From Rotaria macrura (Eukaryota; Rotifera; Eurotatoria; Philodinida; Philodinidae): a DNA stretch of 64,000 bases. The stretch is taken from assembly GCA_900239685.1 (NCBI GenBank), contig OENT01000381.1, positions 60,943-124,942 on the forward strand. The letters run 5' to 3'. Position 1 is the stretch's first letter, and each line of letters starts with the position of its first letter. This document shows, one piece after another, positions 50,222-61,988 of the stretch. Both the position numbers and the translations under genes were made by a program. The notes below the pieces were generated by a model. It saw nothing but the letters and a program-made list of their open reading frames with translations, was not told where the DNA came from and made no database searches.

Positions 50222-51294
50222 CTAGTTACTTGTTTTTTGATCAAGCTAAAAGAATTAAAAAACTTAAAAAACATAGTTGATTAAGATTAACGTATAATTT
50301 TTGTTTCTCGAAATTTCTTCATGATTATTAGTAGTACGGCATCAGTTTGTCCTCCAACACTCAGAAATCTGTTGCGTTCGATGATAATAAAAAAAAGGCG
50401 GGGGCATCATCAAATAATATGATTTTCGTCCAGTTGTTACCTTAGTTGTATATGATGATTGTAGGAAATGAAATGCTTAATTTATGAAAGAAAAAAGAAA
50501 AAAGGTGATCGGATTGATTGGATAGAGAAAAAATCAAACATGAGAATCATAGAAATATATTCAAATCCTATTGGATATTTTTACCTGAGCAAAGAAAATT
50601 CAACCAATGTGTGTATTTATGTTCTCATTTGATATTGAGATTTTCTTTTTTTTCTTCTTCTTCTATTCATTAGTCTATTGAATCGATTCATATTGAAGAA
50701 AAAGAAGAAAAGACAATGACAATGGTCACAGCTTGTCATTCTGATAAAAAAGAAACCGATATATGGCATCAGCCGCGCATCTCTTTATTTGACAAATAGC
50801 TTTAGACATAAAAATAAAAATGATGTAATGATAAGACAAAATGTACGGATACGGTTAACTAAACAGAATCATAGTAAAGCATATGAAGCAACAATTTAAT
50901 GCTAGCAGTCGAAAGACACGCACACATAACATACATGTGCACCTGTATCGATAAATGATTTTTGAACTTTCTTCTTTTTGATCTTTTCTTTTTGCTTCTT
51001 AACATAAAATTGAATTTTTCTTGGTCAATTAATTCAAGAGTTTGTGTGCGGCATTAAGTAGCATATCATTTCTTTCTCATCATGAAGAATAGTCACAGCA
51101 GGTTTTGAAAAAGAAAACGCTTCAATGAACATGGACACACATACACGTGTGAGATATTATATTTTTTTTTAATCAGCAAGAATGCCAATGTGATGGACGA
51201 CAAAAAAAAACAACAAGGAAGAGAAAAGGTGAGCAAAATAAACATGGCCGTAAGGATCATGAAGATTGATTACACGGATTTTTTCTACTTTTTC
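50222..51294. other. Interval between the two bHLH genes
   Basis: Should contain the first exon of the gene above. An ATG at 50409-50411 starts a short minus-strand frame (MMPPPFFYYHRTQQIS), but its only GT donor has the wrong phase, so I could not place the exon. No other gene seen. Confidence 0.4.
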
Positions 51295-51888
51295 TTATTC
51301 AATAACAACACTTCCAGAACTTGTTGGTGTATCATCACATATCGATGATGAATTCATTTGATAATTACATGTATCTGCCCATTGCTTTAAAACAACATTG
51401 GCATTTAATGATGCTTCATCTACGGTTTTACCACTTAGAACAAGTTCCGTCATAAATGCAATATAAATAATAGCAAGACGAAGGGTTTCAATACGAGATA
51501 GTTTTTTTTCGTAGGCAAATATAGGAACAATTTCACGTAATTGATCAAATGCTTCATTCAAACTAAACATACGTTTGCGTTCACGAACATTAGCAGCGCG
51601 ACGCTGAGCTAAACTAGCTGTACGACGTCGTTTAGGCTTTGTTTTAACATTACGATTGGTTGATATGGATGGATTGTGTATAGATGCATTGATTGACAGA
51701 TTTGCTGTTGATACTGTGTCAGGCCAGTTTGAATAAAGTTGATAGTATTGTTGAGAAGAATATATATCATTCGTTGATGATAATTTTTCTTGTGGATAGG
51801 GAAAATCATCTATAAATGATGTTAACGACGATGAAGAACCAATGTTTGAAAGATTTTCATTCATATTATCATCAACGAACATCATCAT
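51295..51888 (-). CDS. bHLH transcription factor, Fer3/NATO3 (FERD3L) type
   Basis: Single-exon frame of 197 residues with ATG at 51886-51888. A Ser/Asn-rich N-terminus precedes [51 protein letters not shown] and [13 protein letters not shown]. The basic region [10 protein letters not shown] and the '[23 protein letters not shown]' helix 2 are characteristic of Fer3/NATO3 (the PTF1A-related group). In other animals these proteins act in neural (floor plate, neuroblast) specification; the role here is inferred. The C-terminus is Ser-rich and lacks further domains. Confidence 0.9.
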   Translation of the reverse strand: MMMFVDDNMNENLSNIGSSSSLTSFIDDFPYPQEKLSSTNDIYSSQQYYQLYSNWPDTVSTANLSINASIHNPSISTNRNVKTKPKRRRTASLAQRRAANVRERKRMFSLNEAFDQLREIVPIFAYEKKLSRIETLRLAIIYIAFMTELVLSGKTVDEASLNANVVLKQWADTCNYQMNSSSICDDTPTSSGSVVIE

Positions 51889-53978
51889 TGTAACGAAGGT
51901 CGAATGAATGATGAAGAAATACTATGAAAAGCAATGATTACAGTTTGATGTAAAATTGTTCCCAAGATCGATCAAGCTGACGCCTTGCATTCAACAGCAA
52001 AACATTGATATGTTGCTAACTTTTCTATAATCAATTTATTTTAATAAATACTTTTGTGCTGTGCTTTTGTTTTTAGAAATATTTCCGATCAATTATTTTC
52101 TTCAATATAATTGAAGATGTGAGTTCTTGCGTTCCATTTTAGTCTGACTTTAATTTAATACTAACGAAAATTACTAAGTGAAAATTAATGATTTCTTTGA
52201 TAAAGTGATTAGCGGTCTCGCTCTTTTTGAAATGGTTCTATCGACAATTGGAAAAAAGAGAACACAATTTTAAAAAAATGTTTTTTTCTTTCTTGGTGAA
52301 GTTCATTTGCCAGCTGTTGTCGTCTACATGCGGATCGATATCAAAATTTTTTTCGAAAGTAAAACTATGAAAGCTGAAAAAATAAATCATATTTTATGAA
52401 TAGAGAACAGAAAAAGTATTACGAAATCATTTGTTAGGTCTTTTCACTAGCAAACAGTAGTGTGATCGAAAACAGAATCCAAGCGCATACTTGTCCATCG
52501 TGAGATTGACACACATGATAAATAAATTTTATATGTACATCTCGTTTTCTATTTACTTTACAGTTTGCAGACATTGTTGATGAATCAAATGCAATAATCG
52601 TTCATTGTCAGCATTTTTCTTTCCGTCATAATATTAAAAACGATTGTAAACACTAAATATTTTGTTTTATAGCTTATCAGTATCGATGAATACAAGCAAG
52701 TAAAAATAATTCATTACCTTATGCCTATAATTTTAAATTATCTTTCTCGAAGATTTAGATTTTAAAAATTCCAATTATGAAATAAATGAGGCAGACGATA
52801 GCCAAGATACAAAGTTATCATCAAATGTTCAAACAATATATTGCTAATTGAAATATCGAATATAAACAGGTATCAATCATGTTGGAGTGAAAATTTTATG
52901 TATATGTGCTGATTTTCAATTAAAACTGTTGATCGAGGGATGATTCTGCCGTAAGACGATTCATTCTTTTCTTACGATAATGACAAAGTCATCTTATGGA
53001 TATCTCTTCTAAAAATATAACACAAATTCTAGAAATTCTCTTAACACGTCTGCAATATAAATATATGTTACCTTTAATACAACAAAAAGAGTAGAAGTTT
53101 ACTTTGAAAATTCTTCCAATGGTACTACAATCAAAGTTCATAGTTTTTATAATAGCTTCAAAGTTGTCATTATCGAAAGATGTTTTTCACTGATTTTGTA
53201 TACATGTAATAAAATAAATTTCATTCAATACTACTAGTAAACTAGTTCTAGTAATGATCTTTTATTAAATGTTTTAATTTTTATATGAATTCCTTACTGC
53301 ACATCATATTTTGTTTATCATTTCTTCTATATTTTTAAATGTAATTTCAATGATAATGCAATTTTTTTCCCAATAGTGATAAATCATGGTCAGACACAAC
53401 AGAAGAAACTTAAATTATTATCTGCATCAGACAAGATCTTATAGTGCATCAAAAATAACAGAGTTGTTTTCCAACGGGTTTTACTCTGCTGACTTTGGAT
53501 AGGGCAGTATCCGTTATATTTCAAACTACTGTAGAATAGCAATCAAAATCCATTGAAACATTTGTTTTCGAATGATTATTTATAGTTTGATATTCATAAA
53601 GTATATAGATAAACCTTGCGCATTAGATGAACATTTCTATCTCTGTCAGTTTCATGCTATCATCAAGATGCAATAGAACTAGTTAGATCCTTTTCATCAT
53701 AGTTATTACTAGTGTCATCATTAATCAAGATTTTTCTAATTGAATTATGACATGTAGGTCAAAACAACTTGTATACGTTTCTGTTCTTCGCATTGGATTG
53801 AATTGCAACGATGTAGTATTCGTTTTAACTAATGATTCACCGTTGCTGCTCGTATGTACTTTAAACTCATTGGTTAGCACATGCTTAAACTATATGAATG
53901 AATAATTCGCATTATTATTTATTGACGGGAAAAAAAAAGAGTTCATCAAGCAAAATTCAAATCGAAATAAATGTCATT
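51889..53978. other. 2.1 kb gene-free DNA upstream of the Fer3-type gene
   Basis: No gene, RNA gene or terminal-repeat element recognised; AT-rich. Probably holds the promoter of the Fer3-type gene and the 3' flank of the secreted-protein gene. Confidence 0.45.
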
Positions 53979-55200
53979 TCAATCATCTTCTTCTGCGTAC
54001 AACGATCGTTTTTTAGAATCAGTGACTTTATTGTAAACCCGATTGCTGATTTCATCAGCCGATGGTAATTTCGGTAGTTTAGGTAATTTAATATTCGGTT
54101 TGAGATCATCAAATGTTGCAAGACCATCACCGATTTCATAATTCTTAAATTCATTCCATGCAGCCAAATCTGGACAATTACGTTGTGTACCTCTATTACG
54201 ATAAATTGGATTGCTTGGTTCGCATCGTTCTTCACTGTAGATACAAGAAATAATTCAAATATAAATATAGTTTATTTGTACATCAAGACAAAAGTGAAAC
54301 TTACTAATCTTCTTTAGCTTCACGTTTTTGTTCTTCACATTTTGTTAAAGTAGGATGAAAGATGGTTCGTCGAAGAAAATCGAGAGCCTCCGAACGATCT
54401 AGAATAGAGCAACGAAGTCAAAACAATTCGGAACCAAAACAATCCACATGTTTATATCGATGAAGAATGAAAACAAAGAACAGTGGACTAACATAGATGA
54501 TGAATCTATGTACATCATCGAATCTTCGATAAGAAACTTATGTACGTGACAAAAAGTACTGTCATGTGTTATCATCGACGTTTTGTTTTTCTGCTGGTAT
54601 CTATTGCATTCACTTCAAAGATTAGTTGTCAGTTAATTCTTTTCCGTATACGTAGTTTTGCTTATATTCCCTCTCGTACATTGAGAATACCTATAATAAA
54701 GTCATCTGTAGTATCATTCATATTCATGTAATGTTAGCCAAAGAAAATCGATATTTTTGCAGTACTAAACTCGCATAAAGATCGTAGTTCGCATTTTTTT
54801 TTGTTTTCAATCAAAGTAAACTACAAAATTCGTTTTATTTTATTAATTAACATGAAAAAAATTATTATAATATCCTATATTTTGAGTTATGCTATTTTCT
54901 TACTTTACATGCCGTCTTACTTGTACTGTGAAAGAATGTCAGTGTTTTACAATTCATTCCATTACGATTAACTCGATATAATATTAAATAACTTTGTCAA
55001 TTAGGAATAAAAATATATTGAAATAAGTACGATGTTACGGGCAATAGTTTTTATCAACAAATAAATAAAGACAAGAATACAAACAGAATCAAGAAATATT
55101 TACCTTCTTCGAAGTCTCCGTCACTATTACCCTGTACACTATCCCAATGAATAGCCAAGAATCCAAGCACCAGCAAAACAAGAATTGAATACTTCTTCAT
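53979..55200 (-). CDS. Small secreted protein, paralogue 1 of a divergent pair
   Basis: Three exons: 55104..55200, 54305..54398, 53979..54234; 447 bp, 148 residues. Residues 1-24 (MKKYSILVLLVLGFLAIHWDSVQG) form a clear signal peptide. The mature part starts with an acidic stretch (NSDGDFEE), then DFLRRTIFHP, CEEQKREAKEDYEERCE, a QRNCPDLAAWNEF block and a Lys/Pro-rich tail with LPKLPKLP repeats. The KREAKE-x-YEERC-E block and the [QL]QR-x-CP-x-L-x-x-W block recur in the divergent gene at 55708-56191, and both have a first exon of exactly 97 bp in the same phase. There is no known domain that I recognise; the family may be lineage-specific. Intron 1 is 705 bp. Confidence 0.85.
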
Positions 55201-55707
55201 TGTCTATGCAGAACAAAAAGAAAAGAATCGTACATATGAATTATCCAACAGAAAAAGTTTTGCATCTGTATTTCAGAAGTCTCTTATCGAAATTGCTCGT
55301 TATCTATCGAGAAAAGAAATACTATTGACGCATAGATATTCTTTAATAATTACTCGAAAGAAAAAAAAACATAAAAAAGAAATTCTAACTGATGATTATT
55401 CATATTCTACTAGAAGGAAAAGGGAAGCGTCGATTAATATAAGTGTTGACAAACGTTTTATAATATGCCTATCGGTATCTGTATCATTCATCTTCTCTAT
55501 TTGATGAATAGTTATCAGCACATGAAAAAGACGAATGCTGTTGGATATAATATCTGTTAGATCAAGAAAAAGAAAAAAAAAGATACAGAGATCTTTCCCT
55601 ACATATAATGGTTATTCTCGACAAGACATTATAAGAATCGTCTTCGTATTCATAAAAACTAAAGAAAGAAATCATAACAATTTATTTGCATTCGTACGAT
55701 TTTCAAT
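55201..55707. other. 507 bp shared promoter region of the secreted-protein pair
   Basis: The interval between the two divergent ATGs. AT-rich, with no coding content; a bidirectional promoter is a natural inference. Confidence 0.5.
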
Positions 55708-56191
55708 ATGAACAAAATCTGGGCTTTAATGACATGTGCTATATTTATTTTTGCTTTCGTTCATCTGGCTCATGCTAATGATGATAGTGACGACGATGAA
55801 TATGGTACGTCCTTGTTCTCATCGATTTCATTAAGTTTATCTAGGTAGTCTTGACCTTATTTAGCTCCTAGCGATGCACAACAATTTTTACAAAAGCGTC
55901 TTTTCGGTATCCCGTTTCCTCGTGAACAACGTCGAGAAGCTAAAGAAAAATATGAAGAGCGGTATGTATGAGACATTGTTTTTGAATTCTATATCTGCAA
56001 TAAATTAACATAGATGTGAACGTGCTTTGGGCATTAATAAAGTGACTGGTCTACAACGTTGGTGCCCAAAGCTTGAAGTAAGAGAAAAATAGATATGAAA
56101 GATTTTCAATCGTATTCAATGTATGATTATTATAATTCAGGAATGGGATCAATGGCGTGCAGCAACAAAGAATGATAAACGACGTGGTTAA
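55708..56191 (+). CDS. Small secreted protein, paralogue 2 of a divergent pair
   Basis: Four exons: 55708..55804, 55865..55961, 56014..56077, 56141..56191; 309 bp, 102 residues. Signal peptide MNKIWALMTCAIFIFAFVHLAHA, then an acidic NDDSDDDEY stretch, QQFLQKRLFGIPF, REQRREAKEKYEERCERA and GLQRWCPKLEEWDQWR, and a short basic end. The two Cys residues align with those of the divergent gene (EERC and R-x-C-P), suggesting a conserved disulfide. It is shorter than paralogue 1 because it lacks the Lys/Pro-rich tail. AATAAA at 56257-56262 fits as its poly(A) signal. Function unknown. Confidence 0.85.
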
Positions 56192-56934
56192 ATGAAGAAC
56201 TTCAACAAATATAAAGAAACTCATTTTTATAATGCTCTTCAAAATTGATTTTAAGAAATAAAATTATCTTTGTCGTATTAATCGAGCTTGTATTCTTTGT
56301 CCAACGCTGACAATGAAGTTTTATTTTGAAAAATAGAATGTTCTTTTCAATATTCATAATTGTCTTTAAGATTAGTCTGATAAAAAGAAATCAAATAACT
56401 CAAACGATCTAAAAACATCGCTACAACGAAAAGAAATTTCGATCATTCAAAAAAATGCATCGCATTTCGTTGTGAACTATTTACATTTCATCTCGAATAA
56501 AGATGATAGAGAGCGAATTACAGCATAAGATGACCACAAACAGATCGTTATTCAAGGATATGAGGAAAAAGACTTTTGTTTTCAGTCTCGATATTCATTT
56601 CTTAAAACTAATCAATGCTACTTGTTTGTGTACTTGTTTTAATCGTAATAATATAAAAGAAAATACGAGCCAAAAAAAATGAAAAGAAAGTGGAACAGAT
56701 ATGTGTCGGGCAATTAAGTCAGGCTTCTAACAACATAGAAAGCCAAGAAATAAATACAGACACACATATACATAATATCACGATGAAATGACAAACAAAA
56801 GCCAAACAAAAAAAAACAAACGAGTCATAAAAAACGATAGATAAAGACTTTTTTTGTTTTGAAATGTCTATAAGATTAACCAGAAAAGATAAAATAAAAG
56901 TAGCGAAACAAAAATAAGGTTTGACTGTTCTATT
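56192..56934. other. Convergent 3' interval
   Basis: 3' UTR of the plus-strand secreted-protein gene, then AT-rich DNA and the 3' UTR of the minus-strand Arg-rich gene. No gene seen. Confidence 0.5.
56257..56262 (+). terminator. Poly(A) signal of secreted protein paralogue 2
   Basis: AATAAA 66 bp after the stop codon. Confidence 0.65.
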
Positions 56935-58563
56935 CTACTCTGTTTGTTTTTCAGGAACTATTTCTTTATTTTCATTATCACGTGGTGGCAATGGTTTCTC
57001 CTCAGGTTCAGTCGTCGTTGTTGTTTCTTGCTTTTCTTTATCTTCACATGAAGTTTCATTTTCAGTTGTTACTGGAGTTGTTGATTTTACTTCATCTGTA
57101 GCTGTTGTTGTTACTGTTCCTGGAAATAGGACGAGAAAATTATCTTCTTGATTGACATCGTCGTCTATTTACCTTCAGTTTTCGAATTTTGATTTCGTTG
57201 TTTACGTTGTCGTGAATTCCGACGTTTCTGTTGTCCTTTACTGTTTCTTGGTGATTTGGTTTGTTTAACATTACGCGTTGGTGTCAACGATTTATGATTA
57301 TTTCGTGATGACTTCGTTGAATTATTTATACGATGATCATCCCGTATAAAACCATTATCATTACGTCCGTGACTAATGCAAAGAAAATCTTTTTGGAAAA
57401 ATACAATTATTTTTTCGTTTATTGATTGTTACCGAAATCCTCCACGTTCTTGTTGTGAATATGCTGATTGCCGTGATCGTGCATATGGACCTTGCCATTC
57501 ATTGAGATCATATGATGGTACGATATTAAATGGAATGTAACCATCGTCTTGATACATTGTACGACGACGTGATCGAATCGGAACTTGTCCTTGTCGTATC
57601 ATTGGACCATACGAATATGAATCATAATAATCATTCATACGTTGCTAGAAGAAAATACAAGCAGATTTTTTATTTGAATTCGATTAATCTCTTGTATAAT
57701 TACACGTGGTCCACTATAAGCCGCAGTTTGACCAAAAGTTCGGTTTGGTTGTCGATTCGAGCGTCGACCCCATACGTCATCATCTTCTAAATCTTCCCAT
57801 TGATCGTCATAATAACCTTGTTGTCGTTGTGGACGTCGAGAAGAGACAGCAGCTGGACGACGACGAAGATTATTATTAGTATTGCTTTTATTATTTGATG
57901 AACGTGATTGTTGTTGAAGACCATTGGTTGGCACTTGTTTAGGTTCGAAACGTTTCGGTAAAATAGCATATGGAATATGTGGCTGTGCAGCCATTTGATC
58001 GACAACAGTTATTTGTTGTTGTACACCACCAGAACGTGTACGACGTCGACGATTGTTATCGATGATCGGTCGATAATTTGGTGAACAAGGTATATCATTC
58101 CAACCCGAGCTAAATTGTTGCTGATTGAATGAACGACGACGATGATGATTCTTACTTTGCAGTTGTCGTTGAGACGTTGGCTAACAGAGAACAAAAAACA
58201 TTTTCTTTATTTTTCAACGGAATGTCTATAGTAAAATTAAAATCTTACTTGTTGATTATTATTTGACCCATTACCACGAATAATTGATAAAATAGCTGAA
58301 TCTGGTTCAATCGAATCACCGTTTGTTGTTGATGATCTTGTTTTAGAACGAATTGTCACGCGTTCCATCTGTGTTGTATACGATTGTCGATAATTATTAT
58401 GTTGTCGTGATATACCATTACTTGCTGATAGTGACGTTTTACCCATAAATGTAGCAAGAAATGCATCATTTGTTAATGGAGCTAGATCCCGTGGATTAAG
58501 TCCTGTATTTGAAACAGCTTGAGTGCCAACATTTACCATTATGCGCGGTCCAAGAGTATCCAT
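56935..58563 (-). CDS. Disordered Arg/Gln/Asn-rich protein, function unknown
   Basis: Five exons: 58249..58563, 57704..58180, 57433..57644, 57173..57372, 56935..57119; 1389 bp, 462 residues with consistent phases. The start MDTLGPRIMVNVGTQ opens a more ordered N-terminus (to about residue 45, NDAFLATFMGKTSL), after which the protein is largely low-complexity: Arg-rich clusters (HHRRRSFNQQQ, NNRRRRTRSGG), Gln/Asn runs, acidic patch WEDLEDDDVWGRR, Tyr-rich MNDYYDSYSYGP, then basic KGQQKRRNSRQRKQRN, and a Thr/Glu-rich acidic C-terminus ending VPEKQTE. Such composition is common in RNA-binding or ribonucleoprotein-scaffold proteins, but no RRM, KH or RGG array is seen. No signal peptide or membrane helix. 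Unrecognised family. Confidence 0.75.
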
Positions 58564-59322
58564 TAAAATCGAAGAATTTAGTTTTTTCTTTCTTTCAGCT
58601 TAATATGTACTTAGAGATGAAATAACGATATACCTTTTCTTTATGCGTAATAAATGCGTGTGATATGTATATATTCGATCTGACAAATGAACGATGGAAA
58701 TAACGATCGAAAGAGATCGATATAGATAGAACGAGAGATAAAGACGATAATAAAACAAATCTTTTGTCTATTTTTGTTTTTCGAACCTCTACGTCGAACT
58801 AGACTATGAATATATAAAATAATCTTGAACTGCACGTGGCCTCGATTACGGGCAAATTTATAACATATTCGAGGTCCGATCATGAATATAGTAAACATCT
58901 AAAATAGATTGATATTACGAAAGAAATGAATCATTGAATATAAAGTAAATTATTTTTGTCTGGTTTGTTGTCTATTGAAAAAAATTCTTGTTATTTGCAA
59001 ATAATGTGGATGTGAATAGTTTGATATTTGTATATAATTATGATAAAGTTGGGCAAGTAAAGCTCACTTAAATGATATAAAAAGAATAACAAAAACACTG
59101 TTTTTCTGTCTTCATTCTTTTCATCACCAAGAAAAAGAATTTAACAACGAAGTAAACTATTTTGATATTTTTCATGAGACATAAAGCCAACGTAGGCTTT
59201 TGGATGTATTACTATAAATACAAATCATCGATGTGACAACCTTGCTATTTATCTGACAGAAACATTTGAATTCATGATATAATCGATTGACATATACGAG
59301 TTTATTACACAGACAAAGAAAC
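58564..59322. other. Divergent promoter interval
   Basis: About 760 bp between the Arg-rich gene (minus) and the EGF gene (plus). No gene recognised. Confidence 0.5.
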
Positions 59323-61988
59323 ATGCAGGCGTTTTGCAGTGTTCTTTTTATTAATATTTTAATTGTTGTTCATGGAGAATCACCAAGTATTAAATCAAGT
59401 AATGAATTTTTTATTTAAACTTAATCGTTCATTGACTTTTTATATTAATCAGCAGCGATAAGTGTAGAGTGTAGTAGCATTCCAAATCTATGTGGAAATG
59501 GTGGAGTTTGTGTGTCTTCACCTAATGGTAATTTTGAAAGATGTATCTGTCTGCAGGGCTTTACTGGAGAGTTGTGTGATTATCCACTAAGTACGGTTTT
59601 TATGCATTGTTGATTTACAAAAATAATTTTCGCAAATTTTTTCCAAGGTGTCTATGCCAGTTGTTATTATAATCCTTGTTTGAATGCTGGAAGATGCGTA
59701 ACGATTGCTGAGGGTGGTTTTCGATGTATTTGTCTTTCAGGCTATTCGGGTTATTTATGTGATCAAGCTCTGGGTACTATTTCATACATAGTCATATCTT
59801 TCTACTTGCCTAAGTTTACTATTCGCTTTTTTTGTCAAGATATCTCTGATTCAACTACTTGCTCAACTATTAAATGTATGAATAATGGAGCTTGTATATC
59901 GACAGTTAGTGGTACCTTTTCTAAATGTGAATGCACACCTGGTTTTACAGGTACTCTATGTGATTATTCGAACGGTAAGATATAATGTAATAGTTGGTTC
60001 TTAGAGATTCATTCAATGTTGTTTTAAAGCTAGCAGTATCAGCGTTTGTAGTCCCAATACATGTGATAATGGAGGAACATGTGTTCCAGTCTTTCCAAAT
60101 ACTTTTCAATGCATTTGTCCAGTAGATTTTACAGGCAGCTTTTGTGATTATCCTCAAAGTATAATTTGAATCTATTGTCTACTAATAAGTTGGCTACACA
60201 CAGTTCTTTCAAAGGTACTAGTAGTAGCTGTTCTAGTAGTACATGCCAAAACGCAGGAACATGTGTTATACTACCTACTGGAGATTTTACATGCCTCTGT
60301 CGTTCAGACTTTTTTGGTGCTTTTTGTGAGCACTCTACCGGTAAATCGTCAGATATTTTACTATTCTGAAACCTTACTTATTGTTGTGCTCATTCTTCTT
60401 CAGGAATAATTAATCCAAATGCGTGCTCCTTCAATACATGTGCAAACGGTGGAGTATGCGAATTAGTGGCTGGTGGTGGTTTCCGATGCATTTGTCGTGC
60501 TGGTTTCCTTGGGACCTATTGTGATATCCCTACTGGTACATTTATCACTGTCATCATTAAGATTTTTATATTCTAAATCATCCTTTAAGGTACTTCCGGC
60601 GGTGGATCTGTTTCTAATGATTGCCGTATCAATCAATGTGTTAATGGTGGCGCTTGCCAAATTGTAGGGGGAGCGTATCGTTGTGTATGTCGTCCTGGAT
60701 ATTCTGGAGCTCGTTGTGAATCATACATTGGTAATGAGTTTCTTGAGAAGGATTTTCAAAACATTTTTTTTATTACTAGGTGTACCTGGTGGCACTACTT
60801 CCACTGCTTGCCAAAATAATCCTTGTGCGAATAGTGCAGTATGCGAATTAGTGGCTGGTGGTGGTTTCCGATGTATTTGTCGTCCTGGTTTCCTTGGGAC
60901 CTATTGTGATATCCCTACTGGTACGTTTTATCGGTGTCATCGTTACGCATTGTATTTTTAAATAATATTGTCCAGGTACATCCGGTGGTGGATCGGTGTC
61001 TAATGATTGCCGCATCAATCAATGTGTTAATGGTGGAGCTTGCCAAGTTGTAGGGGGAACTTATCGTTGTGTATGCAGTCCTGGTTATTCGGGAGCACGT
61101 TGCGAATCATTTATTGGTAATGAGTTTCTATAGAAATATTTACTGGAAACGTTTTATTTATTGTAAGGTGTACCTGGTGGTACTTATTCAACTGCTTGCC
61201 AAAACAATCCTTGTGCGAATAGTGGAGTATGCGAATTGCTGAGTAGTGGTGGTTTCCGATGTATTTGTCGTCCTGGTTTCCTTGGGAACTATTGTGATAT
61301 TCCTACTGGTACATTTATCACTGTCATCATTAAGATTTTTATATTCTAAATCATCCTTTAAGGTACTTCCGGCGGTGGATCTGTTTCTAATGATTGCCGT
61401 ATCAATCAATGTGTTAATGGTGGCGCTTGCCAAATTGTAGGGGGAGCGTATCGTTGTGTTTGTCGTTCTGGTTATTCTGGAGCTCGTTGTGAATCATTCA
61501 TTGGTGATGAGTTTGTTGAGAAGGATTTTCAAAAGATTTTTTTTTATCACTAGGTGTACCTGGTGGCACTACTTCTACTGCTTGCCAAAACAATCCTTGT
61601 GCGAATAGTGGAGTATGCGAATTAGTGGCTGGTGGTGGTTTCCGATGTATTTGCCGTCCTGGTTTCCTTGGGACCTATTGTGATATACCTACTGGTATGA
61701 TTCTCGAGGTGAGAGGTTTAGGAAAAAGTATTTTTCATTTTGAGGAGTATCTGGTACACCTGGGGTGAATGTATGTCAACCTAACCCGTGTCATAATGGT
61801 GGATCATGCCAAATTGTAGCTGGTGGTGGTTATCAGTGTATATGTCGTGCAGGCTTTGCAGGAGTGTTTTGTAATGTAATGAATCGTATATTTTTGTCTT
61901 GCTGGATTTTTATGTGGGACGATTGTGTTTCTGTACTTTAGATTCAATCATCGGGTTAATCAATTCTAATGTGTTCTTGAACTATTGA
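59323..61988 (+). CDS. Secreted multi-EGF protein, one EGF module per exon
   Basis: Fifteen exons: 59323..59398, 59453..59590, 59648..59773, 59840..59974, 60030..60158, 60215..60340, 60404..60535, 60590..60730, 60780..60920, 60976..61116, 61168..61308, 61363..61503, 61554..61694, 61745..61885, 61942..61988; 1896 bp, 631 residues. Exon 1 gives a signal peptide ([18 protein letters not shown]). Exons 2-14 each encode one six-Cys EGF module of the C..N.CxNGGxC.....FxCxCxxGFxGxxCD type, all bounded by phase-1 introns; exons 8-14 are exactly 141 bp. Calcium-binding D-x-D/N-E marks are absent. Gly/Ser/Thr linkers sit between modules. The last exon is a 15-residue hydrophobic end with no membrane helix, so the product is probably secreted. 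A NAGNAG acceptor (cagcag) lies at the start of exon 2. AATAAA begins 2 bp after the stop. Likely an extracellular matrix or coat protein; the ligand is unknown. Confidence 0.88.
60404..61694 (+). repeat. Tandemly duplicated EGF exon pairs
   Basis: Exons 7-13 alternate between two module types: one with [19 protein letters not shown] and one with [18 protein letters not shown]. Exons 8 and 12 lie 773 bp apart and are near-identical, and introns 7 (60536-60589) and 11 (61309-61362) are identical over all 54 nt. Exons 9-11 and their introns are more diverged. Confidence 0.85.

Noticed and set aside
50362..50411. Candidate first exon of the bHLH gene (ATG at 50411)
   Set aside because: Its only nearby GT donor gives phase 2, while the exon at 50221 requires phase 1.
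58641..58898. Open frame upstream of the Arg-rich gene
   Set aside because: Lies in the presumed promoter/5' UTR, no recognisable domain or splice link.
60463..60660. Antisense open frames repeated in the EGF array (also 61188-61433)
   Set aside because: Mirror images of the EGF exons and shared introns; duplicated only because the exons are duplicated.
61886..61941. Read-through reading of the last EGF exon to a TAG at 61939-61941
   Set aside because: A phase-1 donor at 61886 and acceptor ending at 61941 give a 56 bp intron, and make the exon exactly 141 bp like its siblings.
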